A stretch of 9,480 nucleotides of DNA, taken from contig JAUIFT010000050.1 of NCBI GenBank assembly GCA_030430345.1, positions 1 through 9,480 of the forward strand, given 5' to 3'. Under the pieces are notes generated by a model. The model saw only the letters and a program-made list of their open reading frames with translations. It was not told the origin of the DNA and made no database searches. Shown in pieces: positions 1-6,882 of this stretch. The position numbers and the translations under genes are program-made. Each line of letters starts with the position of its first letter. Within the stretch, counting starts at the first letter, position 1. The stretch comes from Calditrichia bacterium (GTDB lineage: Bacteria > Calditrichota > Calditrichia > RBG-13-44-9 > J042).

Positions 1-10
1 AGTGAGTTTC

Positions 11-37
11 GGGCGCTCATTGAGCGTTTTTAGTTTT
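11..37 (+). terminator. Hairpin terminator of an unseen upstream gene
   Basis: A short hairpin, CGCTC (14-18), loop ATT, GAGCG (22-26), can be lengthened by G-U pairs between the preceding G residues and the following T residues. It runs into TTTTTAGTTTT (27-37), the layout of an intrinsic terminator on the plus strand. It probably ends a gene lying to the left of the window; no coding sequence can be assigned to positions 1-10. Confidence 0.5.
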
Positions 38-90
38 GGCCGGTGGGATCTGCACTCGCTTCCCTAATATCCGGTTATGTCAGTCTTCGC

Positions 91-126
91 TTGTAATGCT
101 TTCTGTTCTTTTATTATAGATAAAAT
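91..126 (+). promoter_or_regulatory. Possible promoter of the dioxygenase operon
   Basis: TTGTAA (91-96) is followed 18 nt later by TATAGA (115-120), with TAAAAT (121-126) as an alternative -10 element. The stretch lies between the upstream terminator and the first gene of the operon, which is where a promoter is expected. Neither box is a strong match, and the promoter class depends on an unknown phylum. The rest of the 153-nt leader shows nothing else except a ribosome-binding GGGG at 144-147, 6 nt before the ATG. Confidence 0.25.
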
Positions 127-153
127 CCATTCATGTCAGCGGCGGGGTAAGTT

Positions 154-1251
154 ATGAAAAAGCAGCAAGAGCCAGTCAGTTACGGGGGATATTTACAGTT
201 GGATAAAATTCTCTCCAGCCAGGATTTAAAGAGCGATGAGCTGAATGCCCATGCCCACGATGAGATGCTCTTCATCGTTATCCATCAAACCTATGAGCTT
301 TGGTTTAAGCAGATTCTTTTTGAGCTGGACTCGGTAAAAGTAATGTTCCAGAATGATTATGTCGATGAACGGAATATCGGCATTGCCGTCTCCCGCCTGC
401 AGCGAATTGTCGAAATCGAGAAAGTGCTCATCGATCAGATTCGCATCCTCGAAACCATGACACCGCTGGATTTTCTCGACTTCCGCAATTTCCTGACGCC
501 GGCTTCCGGATTTCAGAGTTATCAATTCCGGGAGTTGGAAATAAAGCTCGGTTTAAAGACTGATAAGCGCATCAAGTATAGCCAGCAGGCTTATCATGTG
601 CTTTACCCGGAGGAAATTCAGGCGCGCTTACTCGATTTGGAAAAGCAACCGACGCTCTTTGGATTGTTGGAATCCTGGCTGGAACGTACCCCATTTCTGG
701 AATTGACCGGCTTTAATTTTATCGATGCTTATCGGAAAGCGGTCGGCAAAATGCTGGCCGGGGAGCGGACGGTGATTGAAAACAGCAATCTTGATGCGGA
801 TGACAAACATAGCCGGCTACAGCTGATGAGCGCATCGGAAAAACATTTTGACTCGATGCTCGATGAAGATAAGCATAATCAGCTTATCCGTGAAGGACGG
901 CGCCGCCTCTCTTACAAAGCGACCCTGGCAGCGTTATTTATTAACCTCTATCGCGATCAGCCGATTTTACATTTGCCCTACCGCCTGCTCGCGGAAATTC
1001 TCGATATTGATGAGTTACTTTCTACCTGGCGCTACCGCCACGCACTAATGGTGTTGCGAATGATCGGTCGGAAAACCGGCACCGGCGGTTCTGCCGGGTA
1101 CGGCTATTTAAAATCCACCGCGGAAAGCCACCGGGTATTTGCCGACCTTTTTAATCTCTCCACATTTTTGATCCCACGCTCGGATCTCCCGGATTTACCG
1201 GAGAAGATGGAGAAAAATCTCAGTTTCTATTTCACTCAACAAGGAAAATGA
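154..1251 (+). CDS. kynA: Tryptophan 2,3-dioxygenase (heme)
   Basis: Cytosolic heme enzyme that opens the indole ring of L-tryptophan with O2 to give N-formylkynurenine, the first step of the kynurenine pathway. The family signature is clear: Y10 and Y13 near the N-terminus, the block HDEMLF...HQTYELW with F40 and H44 at the substrate site, FRNFLTPASGFQS with substrate-carboxylate Arg R111, and WRYRH with H296 as the expected axial heme ligand, followed by the GTGGS substrate loop (309-313). Residue roles are transferred from the well-studied Xanthomonas enzyme by motif alignment. At 365 aa it is longer than the roughly 300-aa proteobacterial form. The extra length sits around residues 195-260, as in animal enzymes. 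A GGGG ribosome site 6 nt upstream supports this start. It is the first gene of a tight run with a dehydrogenase and a glycosyltransferase; no other kynurenine-pathway gene is visible here. Confidence 0.96.
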   Translation: MKKQQEPVSYGGYLQLDKILSSQDLKSDELNAHAHDEMLFIVIHQTYELWFKQILFELDSVKVMFQNDYVDERNIGIAVSRLQRIVEIEKVLIDQIRILETMTPLDFLDFRNFLTPASGFQSYQFRELEIKLGLKTDKRIKYSQQAYHVLYPEEIQARLLDLEKQPTLFGLLESWLERTPFLELTGFNFIDAYRKAVGKMLAGERTVIENSNLDADDKHSRLQLMSASEKHFDSMLDEDKHNQLIREGRRRLSYKATLAALFINLYRDQPILHLPYRLLAEILDIDELLSTWRYRHALMVLRMIGRKTGTGGSAGYGYLKSTAESHRVFADLFNLSTFLIPRSDLPDLPEKMEKNLSFYFTQQGK

Positions 1252-1254
1252 TCA

Positions 1255-2040
1255 ATGAATATTAGTCTGAAGGGAAAACATGCCCTGGTCTGCGGCAGCA
1301 CCCAGGGGATTGGCAAAGAAACAGCATTAACATTTGCTTCATTAGGCGCGAACGTCACCCTGGTTGCGCGAAATCGGGCGGCCCTGGAAAAAGTGGTGCG
1401 GCAGCTGCCGGATCATCAGCAAAAGCACCGTTACATCTGCGCGGATTTTGCTGAGCCGAAAGTGTTGCGTGCTGCCCTGAAAAAGTTCATGGACAAATAT
1501 GGCCCGGCGCATATTCTCGTTAATAACACCGGCGGGCCGCCTGCTGGTGATGCGATCGATGCCGATACCGATGAATTCATCGATGCTTTTGGTAAGCACC
1601 TGATTTGTAATCAAATACTTACCCAGGGCGTGGTGCCCGGGATGAAGAGCGAAGGCTATGGGCGAATTATCAATATTATTTCCACCTCCGTCAAGCAGCC
1701 GTTAAAGGGATTGGGCGTTTCCAATACTATCCGTGGCGCCGTGGCGAACTGGGCGAAAACCCTGGCAAATGAGCTTGCCGCTTACAACATCACCGTGAAT
1801 AATGTGCTGCCCGGCGCGACGAAAACCCAGCGATTGTATGACATCATCGAACGGCGTGCTGAAAAGTTCGGTACCGGGGTCGAGGTTCAGAAAGCGGCGA
1901 TGATCGAACACATACCAATGCAGCGCTTTGCCGAGCCGGTAGAAATTGCCAATGCGATTGCTTTCCTGGCTTCTCCTGCTGCCAGCTATATTACCGGTAT
2001 TAATGTCCCGGTTGATGGCGGGAGAACCGGCTGCCTGTAA
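1255..2040 (+). CDS. Atypical short-chain dehydrogenase (BKR-like SDR)
   Basis: A 261-aa protein with the Rossmann fold of the short-chain dehydrogenase/reductase superfamily. The nucleotide-binding loop is GSTQGIG (14-20), the acidic D64 is in place, NNTGG (90-94) replaces the usual NNAG, and the C-terminal VNNVLPGATKT and PVDGG segments are typical of FabG-like members. The catalytic Tyr-x-x-x-Lys is missing: aligned on the following A-V-A-N helix, those positions hold S156 and R160. The same substitution marks a recognised BKR-like SDR subgroup (Bacillus YvaG resembles it, from memory) with unknown substrates. S143 or S145 sits at the normal catalytic Ser position. The start lies 3 nt after the dioxygenase stop, with AAGGA (1241-1245) inside the end of that gene. 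Co-transcription is very likely, but a role in tryptophan breakdown is only a guess. Confidence 0.9.
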   Translation: MNISLKGKHALVCGSTQGIGKETALTFASLGANVTLVARNRAALEKVVRQLPDHQQKHRYICADFAEPKVLRAALKKFMDKYGPAHILVNNTGGPPAGDAIDADTDEFIDAFGKHLICNQILTQGVVPGMKSEGYGRIINIISTSVKQPLKGLGVSNTIRGAVANWAKTLANELAAYNITVNNVLPGATKTQRLYDIIERRAEKFGTGVEVQKAAMIEHIPMQRFAEPVEIANAIAFLASPAASYITGINVPVDGGRTGCL

Positions 2041-2041
2041 C

Positions 2042-3097
2042 ATGAAGGAAAACAAGCACATATTGCTGCTGGTGCCCGGCTTCCCTGTGGATGAAGCGGA
2101 TAGCAATTGTATTCCCGCTTTGCAGAGTTTGGTGAGGGCGATGCGCCGGAAAGCGGGCGATAGAAAATTTTCAGTAATCAGCTTTCAATATCCTTTTATA
2201 ACGGAGCCCTATCAATGGCATGGCATTCCGGTTTATCCCTGTGGCGGGGAGAATCGAAATCGTGCCGGCCGATTAAATACCTGGTACCGGGCCTGGCGAT
2301 TTGCCAGCCATCTCCATAAAAAAAATCCCTTCACTCATATCCACAGTTTTTGGTTAAATGAATGCACTTTCCTCGGGCAATATCTCTCCAACCGTTGGGA
2401 GGTCCCCCTGCTCGCATCGATTATGGGGCAGGATGCCCGGGCGGACAACCGTTACCTGCATCGTCTGAACTTTTCCCGAATACGCATCACCGCTGGCTCG
2501 GCATTCGCTGCCGACCTTTTTCAATCGCATCAACAAAAAGCGGTGGATGCGGTTATTCCCATCGGCCTTGATATATCCGAAATGCCCTCACCGGCAGAAA
2601 ACGCCGCGCGGGATATTGATCTGCTTGGTGTTGGCGCCTTAACAGCGTTGAAAAATTATCGGGAATTTGTCTCGCAGGTCGCTTTACTGCGTGAAAAGCA
2701 TCCGAACATCCGGGCAGTGATTATTGGGGAGGGGCCGGGCCGGGAAATGTTGCAGTCGCTGATTGTTGAGAAAAATGTCGGTGATAATATCCGGCTTGTT
2801 GGTAAATTACCCCGGGAGGAAGTGCTCGCTTACATGCAGCGCAGCAGAATTCTGCTCCATCCGTCCCGCTATGAAAGTCAGGGATATGTGTTGCTGGAAG
2901 CGCTTTATTATGGGATGTATGCCGTGCATTTCCCGGTGGGCTTTCAGCTTGATTCGCTCCGATTAATCGCCTGCGAGAACAGTGATGATATGAAAGTGAA
3001 GCTGACAAAATTGCTGGCAACAGGAAATGATCATCGCAGTATTTTAATCAGCTCAATTAATGAAAGTGCTGAACAGTTTTTGAAGTTTTACGACTGA
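2042..3097 (+). CDS. GT4-type glycosyltransferase
   Basis: Predicted cytoplasmic retaining glycosyltransferase with a GT-B fold, 351 aa. The N-terminal domain begins with a beta strand and glycine loop (HILLLVPGFP), as in acceptor-binding domains of this family. The C-terminal half contains GVGALTALKNY, VIIGEGPGR and LVGKLPREEVLAYMQRSR, then SRYESQGYVLLEALYYG, in which E278 and E286 form the E-x7-E motif that binds the nucleotide sugar in GT4 enzymes. I chose ATG 2042, one nt after the dehydrogenase stop. The frame stays open upstream to 1946, but that part would overlap the dehydrogenase and add 32 residues that do not fit the fold. No strong ribosome site lies at normal distance, so translation probably relies on coupling. 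Sugar donor and acceptor cannot be read from sequence; the SGNH-type neighbour suggests surface glycan work. Confidence 0.88.
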   Translation: MKENKHILLLVPGFPVDEADSNCIPALQSLVRAMRRKAGDRKFSVISFQYPFITEPYQWHGIPVYPCGGENRNRAGRLNTWYRAWRFASHLHKKNPFTHIHSFWLNECTFLGQYLSNRWEVPLLASIMGQDARADNRYLHRLNFSRIRITAGSAFAADLFQSHQQKAVDAVIPIGLDISEMPSPAENAARDIDLLGVGALTALKNYREFVSQVALLREKHPNIRAVIIGEGPGREMLQSLIVEKNVGDNIRLVGKLPREEVLAYMQRSRILLHPSRYESQGYVLLEALYYGMYAVHFPVGFQLDSLRLIACENSDDMKVKLTKLLATGNDHRSILISSINESAEQFLKFYD

Positions 3098-3107
3098 GAA
3101 TAATAAG

Positions 3108-3170
3108 CCACAGATGCGCAGCGATATACACGGATTTTTAACATCTGTGTGCATCGGTGTGGATCTGCGG
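3108..3170. repeat. 63-nt imperfect palindrome of GAT-ending units
   Basis: The element starts CCACAGAT and ends ATCTGCGG, and its two halves are imperfect reverse complements centred near 3139. The left half consists of an 8-mer and two 10-mers, each ending in GAT: CCACAGAT, GCGCAGCGAT, ATACACGGAT. After a short T/A-rich centre the right half mirrors them: ATCTGTGTGC, ATCGGTGTGG, ATCTGCGG. Similar CACAGAT-type intergenic elements recur in several bacterial phyla, in my recollection. Only one copy is present here. It begins 11 nt after the glycosyltransferase stop and could fold in RNA as a long hairpin, so it may limit read-through or protect the 3' end of the upstream message. Confidence 0.7.
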
Positions 3171-3194
3171 CCGAAAAAAGATGAGGCTTGAAAT

Positions 3195-4493
3195 TTGCGA
3201 AATATAAGTAAAATGCAGCGCTTCTATAATGGCTTTGCGCTGATGGTTTTTAATATAGGCTTGCTATTTATTTTCGCAAATGTCGCTGCCTGGCTCTACA
3301 TGATCACCTTCCCCGATCACTCTCCCAACAGCAAGTATTATCTGCGAAACTTGTGGCAGGAGAGCACCCGCTATTTTACTACGCCACGCCAGGAGTGGGA
3401 AAAGGATCGTGCTTTTTTACGGCACATCTATCCTGATCGCTCCGACGCGGAAATCGCCGCCTTAATGAACACGCCGAGCATGCGCGCCCACCCCACCCTG
3501 GAATATATGGAGACCCCAATCCGCTCAAAGTTTTACAATGTCGGGATAGAGAATATGCGCTATCATCAATATGTGCACGATGGCAATGCCGCCGATATGA
3601 TTGACGATGCTACCTGGGTATTTGGAGGCTCCACCGGTTTTGGTGATGGCGTCGCGGATGATGAAACGATTGCCGCGCATCTCAATGCGTTAGATAGTAG
3701 CAGCGTTTACATCAATTTTAGCGTGCAGGGCTATAACCAGAATAGTGAAATCGAGAAATTACTGCTGCTCTTGAAAAAAGGATATCGCCCGCGGCGCGTA
3801 TTATTTATAGATGGGCTGAATGACATTACCCTGATGCGCGCAACCAACTTTCACCCGGCGGAAACCCCGGCACGGAATTTTAATGCCTATGGCTATGTTG
3901 CCAATGTTGCCCGATTGCAGCGCCCGGATACGGAGTTAATTCTGCGGCGCCTACCATTGTTTGAGCTGATCTATAGTTGGCGCGACCGCCAACAGGCGGG
4001 TAAATTGGCGACGGTTTCCGTGAAGAACGGTTACGCCGATATTTACCAGCCGGAAAATCTCTATCACCGCGACCCGCTGCTTCACTATCATTTATTGAGC
4101 GTTTGGGAAAGTGAGTTTGACAGCGTTTTTGCGAATATCGGACATTATCAGGAAAAAATTATCCACTACTATTCGCTGAATAACGCTTATTTAGATAAGC
4201 TCGCCGCCGCTTTTGGTTTTGACTATTACATTTTCTTCCAGCCGTTGGGATATGCCCAGCTGAAAAATCCCTTTATAACCGATCCTGCCGCTTATGAAAA
4301 AACGCTGCAGTATCGCAGCTATCTGACGATGAAGAAAACCGTTCAAAGTGCAATCGCGGCAAAACGTTTCAGGAACTTTTATGACGTGGCTAATGTGGAC
4401 AGTGGCTGCGGGGATTGTTATGTGGATTTGCTGCATTACAATCCCCGGCTAAGCCGAATGATTGCCGTGGAAATGTTTAAGGTGCTGCACTAA
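3195..4493 (+). CDS. Membrane-anchored SGNH-hydrolase-like protein
   Basis: A 432-aa protein with one N-terminal transmembrane segment (about residues 11-37), so most of it is probably outside the cytoplasmic membrane. The SGNH-hydrolase blocks appear in order: FGGSTGFG with nucleophile S146, SVQGYNQN with G179, IDGLND with N209, and DLLH with D411 and H414 forming the Asp-x-x-His of the catalytic triad. Such enzymes remove or transfer acyl groups, often acetyl on polysaccharides. The only two cysteines, C405 and C408, form a CGDC motif directly before the catalytic Asp. The start is TTG: GAGG (3183-3186) is 8 nt upstream, whereas the next in-frame ATG at 3213 has no good ribosome site. It follows the glycosyltransferase after about 100 nt holding a palindromic repeat. 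The true substrate is unknown, and esterase and acyltransferase are both possible. Confidence 0.75.
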   Translation: MRNISKMQRFYNGFALMVFNIGLLFIFANVAAWLYMITFPDHSPNSKYYLRNLWQESTRYFTTPRQEWEKDRAFLRHIYPDRSDAEIAALMNTPSMRAHPTLEYMETPIRSKFYNVGIENMRYHQYVHDGNAADMIDDATWVFGGSTGFGDGVADDETIAAHLNALDSSSVYINFSVQGYNQNSEIEKLLLLLKKGYRPRRVLFIDGLNDITLMRATNFHPAETPARNFNAYGYVANVARLQRPDTELILRRLPLFELIYSWRDRQQAGKLATVSVKNGYADIYQPENLYHRDPLLHYHLLSVWESEFDSVFANIGHYQEKIIHYYSLNNAYLDKLAAAFGFDYYIFFQPLGYAQLKNPFITDPAAYEKTLQYRSYLTMKKTVQSAIAAKRFRNFYDVANVDSGCGDCYVDLLHYNPRLSRMIAVEMFKVLH

Positions 4494-4561
4494 TTGAGCG
4501 TCTCCGAAGTGTTTGTAAAATAAACACAGTCTCCCTCCTACCAGTCCTTAAAAATAATTAC

Positions 4562-4582
4562 AAATTAAAAATCATTCTCAAA
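4562..4582. promoter_or_regulatory. Weak Fur-box-like site upstream of the porin
   Basis: Read on the minus strand, this stretch begins TTGAGAATGATTTTTAATTT. GAGAATGAT resembles the conserved half of a Fur (ferric uptake regulator) box; the other half matches poorly, and the surroundings are AT-rich, so chance similarity is likely. If real, it would make the porin iron-regulated. Confidence 0.15.
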
Positions 4583-4627
4583 AAAGAATCCTTCTTAATT
4601 AGGAATACCTCTCCTTAAAAATCCCAA

Positions 4628-4657
4628 TTGCAAGATATCGGCGTGCACTTGTATACT
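4628..4657 (+). promoter_or_regulatory. Candidate sigma-70-type promoter for the porin
   Basis: TTGCAA (4628-4633) and TATACT (4652-4657) are separated by 18 nt and match the -35 and -10 consensus at 4 of 6 and 5 of 6 positions. They lie in the 304-nt noncoding stretch 4494-4797, which is strongly AT-rich. A transcript from here would have a leader of about 130 nt, holding a small hairpin with ATTTCA (4702-4707) and TGAAAT (4713-4718) arms around a five-T loop. No clear terminator for the preceding gene is seen in this stretch. Confidence 0.4.
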
Positions 4658-4797
4658 TTCTCAAAATGCGAGAGGTTTAGTCGTGCTTTGATAAATTATA
4701 AATTTCATTTTTTGAAATAAAAAACGTCACGAAGTGAAATTAAAAGGTAAAACACATACAAGATTAACCAGACTTGGTGTTATGATTGGAGGATGTT

Positions 4798-6096
4798 GTG
4801 AAGTTGTCAATTCGAATTAATACGGTAATTTTTCCCATGTTGCTTTTTTGTTTTGTTAGTGGTTTTTCGCAAACCACTAAACAGGACACTTTGAAAATGT
4901 TGATGCGGAAAGTGGATATCTTAACTGTAGAGCTGGAAAAAAGTAAACTCGGTGATGTCGCTAAACGGGAATATAAGAGCAAATACGGTTTGGGACCTGC
5001 AGCATCAATGGTATATCACAAAGAATCCGGAGTTTCGATTGCCGGCTATGGCGAGGTGGTTTATCTAAATTATAAATCTGAAAAAGACGATGGCTCAGCT
5101 GGCGGGCAAATGGACCAAATCGATTATTTGCGAAATATTATCTACGTTGGTTATAAGTATAACGATAATCTTTTATTCAATGCCGAAATTGAATTTGAGC
5201 ATGCCCTGGCCGGGGAAGGGAAACCCGGAGAAGTTGCGATGGAATTTGGATACATTGACGCGATGATAGTGCCGGAATTTACGGTGCGTGCCGGGATGGT
5301 GCTGGTGCCCGTTGGGATTATCAACGAGTATCACGAACCGTCGACTTTCTTGGGCACCCTGCGCCCGGAAACGGAACGGAACATTATCCCCAGCACCTGG
5401 CGGGCAAATGGATTGGGTTTTGTGGGAGCCACCAGTTCTGGTATCGGCTATCGCTTGTATGTTGTGGAAGGATTACGGGCGGATAAATTTACCTCCAGCG
5501 GTATTCGCAGCGGGCGGCAAAAAGGGGCGAAAGCAATTGCGGAAGATTTGGGACTTGCTGGCCGGATCGATTACACAGGTGTACCTGGCTTAAATATTGG
5601 CGCGTCTTTTTTTAGTGGCAACAGTGGGCAAGGACTTACTGATGGCGCCGGTAATGAAATTAATGCTTCAACAACAGTCCTCTCTGCACACGGCATCTTC
5701 AATAGAAAAGGATTGGAACTTCGCGCGCTGTATGCAAAAAGTTCGATTGGTGATGTTACTGAGCTAAATAATATTCTGGAGCTAAGCGGTGCCAATTCCA
5801 TCGGTGAAGATCAGATGGGATACTATTTTACCGCTGCTTATGAAGTGCTGCAATTCCTCAGCCCGGGGAAAAATGCCAGCTTGTCGCCCTTTGTTCAATA
5901 TGAAAAACTAAATACCCAGGATGCGGTGCCCGGTGGTTTTTCTGTCGATCCTTCCAAAGAAAAAACTAATATAACCTTCGGCGTGATGTATAAGCCGCAT
6001 TCGAATATTGGTTTTAAGGTCGACTTCATAAATCGGGACAATGAAGCCGGCACCGGGTTAGATCAATTCAATGCGGCGGTTACCTATTTGTTTTAA
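4798..6096 (+). CDS. Outer-membrane porin-like beta-barrel protein
   Basis: Predicted outer-membrane channel of 432 aa. The N-terminus MKLSIRINTVIFPMLLFCFVSGFSQ looks like a signal peptide cleaved near residue 24-25. It is followed by a short heptad-like helix (about 30-50, rich in Leu, Lys and Glu), as in porins with a periplasmic coiled coil. From VSIAGYGEVVYLNY (about residue 80) onward the chain alternates hydrophobic and polar residues with aromatic girdles (IIYVGYKY, LLFNAEIEFEH), and it ends in Leu-Phe, the usual barrel C-terminal signal. The segment ETERNIIPSTWRANGLGF is typical of phosphate-selective-porin-like proteins of Bacteroidota-type genomes; actual selectivity cannot be inferred. 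I chose GTG 4798 because GGAGG (4788-4792) lies 5 nt upstream; the TTG at 4786 would add four residues and overlap that site. A strong terminator follows directly. Confidence 0.82.
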   Translation: MKLSIRINTVIFPMLLFCFVSGFSQTTKQDTLKMLMRKVDILTVELEKSKLGDVAKREYKSKYGLGPAASMVYHKESGVSIAGYGEVVYLNYKSEKDDGSAGGQMDQIDYLRNIIYVGYKYNDNLLFNAEIEFEHALAGEGKPGEVAMEFGYIDAMIVPEFTVRAGMVLVPVGIINEYHEPSTFLGTLRPETERNIIPSTWRANGLGFVGATSSGIGYRLYVVEGLRADKFTSSGIRSGRQKGAKAIAEDLGLAGRIDYTGVPGLNIGASFFSGNSGQGLTDGAGNEINASTTVLSAHGIFNRKGLELRALYAKSSIGDVTELNNILELSGANSIGEDQMGYYFTAAYEVLQFLSPGKNASLSPFVQYEKLNTQDAVPGGFSVDPSKEKTNITFGVMYKPHSNIGFKVDFINRDNEAGTGLDQFNAAVTYLF

Positions 6097-6117
6097 TTGA
6101 TTTTAGATGTGTATTTC

Positions 6118-6160
6118 AAAAGCCGCTGGTTACTATTACAATGATCAGCGGTTTTCCGTT
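6118..6160 (+). terminator. Intrinsic terminator after the porin
   Basis: A ten-pair stem, with two G-U pairs, joins CCGCTGGTTA (6123-6132) to TGATCAGCGG (6142-6151) around a 9-nt loop. It is preceded by AAAA and followed by TTTTCCGTTT. It starts 22 nt after the porin stop codon and makes the porin an independent transcription unit from the FMN-binding gene downstream. Confidence 0.8.
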
Positions 6161-6224
6161 TCTGGCGAATAATTAATAATGAGACTTATTTTTATTAATA
6201 GCAGAAAAAATTAGTGTGAAAAAT

Positions 6225-6232
6225 TATATTTG
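6225..6232 (+). promoter_or_regulatory. Possible Bacteroidota-type -7 element
   Basis: TATATTTG matches the TAnnTTTG -7 consensus used by Bacteroidota housekeeping sigma factors and lies in the right place to drive the FMN-binding gene, just before an inverted repeat. No convincing TTG-type -33 element is at the usual distance, and the phylum is not established. The rest of the 240-nt noncoding stretch 6097-6336 is AT-rich with no further recognisable site beyond the terminator and the repeat. Confidence 0.22.
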
Positions 6233-6248
6233 AAATCGCCTCGCTAAA

Positions 6249-6281
6249 ATTTCCAGTTATAACGGCAGTTAAACTGGAAAT
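6249..6281. promoter_or_regulatory. Perfect 10-bp inverted repeat in the leader
   Basis: ATTTCCAGTT (6249-6258) and AACTGGAAAT (6272-6281) are exact reverse complements around a 13-nt spacer. No T-run follows, so it is not a terminator. Its place between a possible promoter and the ribosome site of the FMN-binding gene fits either a regulator's operator or a structured 5' leader. Half-site centres are about 23 bp apart, close to two helical turns. Confidence 0.45.
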
Positions 6282-6336
6282 GAGAAGGCTGTACCGATAC
6301 CGGTGATAAGTATTTTTAAGAGAGAAGGATTTTGCG

Positions 6337-6882
6337 ATGCAAAGAATGGGTTTACTAAAAGTTTGCTGCTTGTTATCCACTTTGATGGCCACGGGCCTGT
6401 TTGGGCAAATATATAAAACGCAGGATGCAGCAATTAAGGAAACATTTGCCGATGCGGACACCGTCATTCGTCAGACCCTGTTTTTAGACAAAGACGAACT
6501 AAAGACACTGCAGAAGAAAAGTAAGTGCAAATTTAACTCGCAAATTATTTCTTACTATGTCGGAAAAAAAGAAGGTCAATTACTGGGTTATGCCTTTTTC
6601 GAGGATGAAGTTGTCCGGACAAAAAAAGCGATCACCATGGTTGTGGTAACGCCCGAGGGAGAAATTGAGAATGTAGAAGTACTGGCTTTTTTCGAACCGG
6701 AAGATTATTTACCGATTACAAAATGGTTTGGCGCATTCCTCAAGAAAAAGCTGACGGCAGCGCTTTGGCCCGGCCGGGAAGTTCATGCGATTACCGGCGC
6801 TACTTTGAGCGTGCGAGCATTTACCTTTTCTACCAGACGCGCGCTGGTTGTCTATGATTACCTGAGGGAAAATAATACATGA
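6337..6882 (+). CDS. Exported FMN-binding-domain protein
   Basis: A 181-aa protein with a signal peptide or N-terminal anchor (about residues 1-23, ending GLFGQ) and one FMN-binding domain like those of RnfG, NqrC and NosR. The key motif is ITGATLS (152-158): in this family the last Ser/Thr of the S/T-G-A-T-x-S/T motif receives FMN as a phosphoester from the flavin transferase ApbE, here S158. Upstream, ITMVVVTPEGEIENVEVLAFFEPEDYL is the usual core strand-and-helix pattern of the domain. There is no heme motif (CxxCH) and no iron-sulfur cluster motif, so flavin should be the only cofactor. GAAGGA (6324-6329) 7 nt upstream supports the ATG. The stop overlaps the start of the next gene, a four-helix membrane protein, which suggests the pair works as an electron-transfer unit at the outer face of the membrane. 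No apbE gene is in the window. Confidence 0.85.
   Translation: MQRMGLLKVCCLLSTLMATGLFGQIYKTQDAAIKETFADADTVIRQTLFLDKDELKTLQKKSKCKFNSQIISYYVGKKEGQLLGYAFFEDEVVRTKKAITMVVVTPEGEIENVEVLAFFEPEDYLPITKWFGAFLKKKLTAALWPGREVHAITGATLSVRAFTFSTRRALVVYDYLRENNT

Noticed and set aside
1946..2041. Upstream in-frame extension of the glycosyltransferase
   Set aside because: It would overlap the last 95 bases of the dehydrogenase gene and add a hydrophobic stretch ahead of the typical first strand of the fold. ATG 2042 is the better start.
1702..2106. Open minus-strand frame of 134 codons
   Set aside because: Antisense shadow of the dehydrogenase gene, with no recognisable domain and no promoter context.
4509..4527. 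Short inverted repeat GTGTTT/AAACAC after the SGNH gene
   Set aside because: Only six AT-rich pairs and no T-run on either side. Too weak to call a terminator or operator.
4786..4797. TTG as the start of the porin
   Set aside because: It overlaps the GGAGG ribosome-binding site and would put acidic residues before the signal peptide. GTG 4798 gives a normal basic N-terminus.
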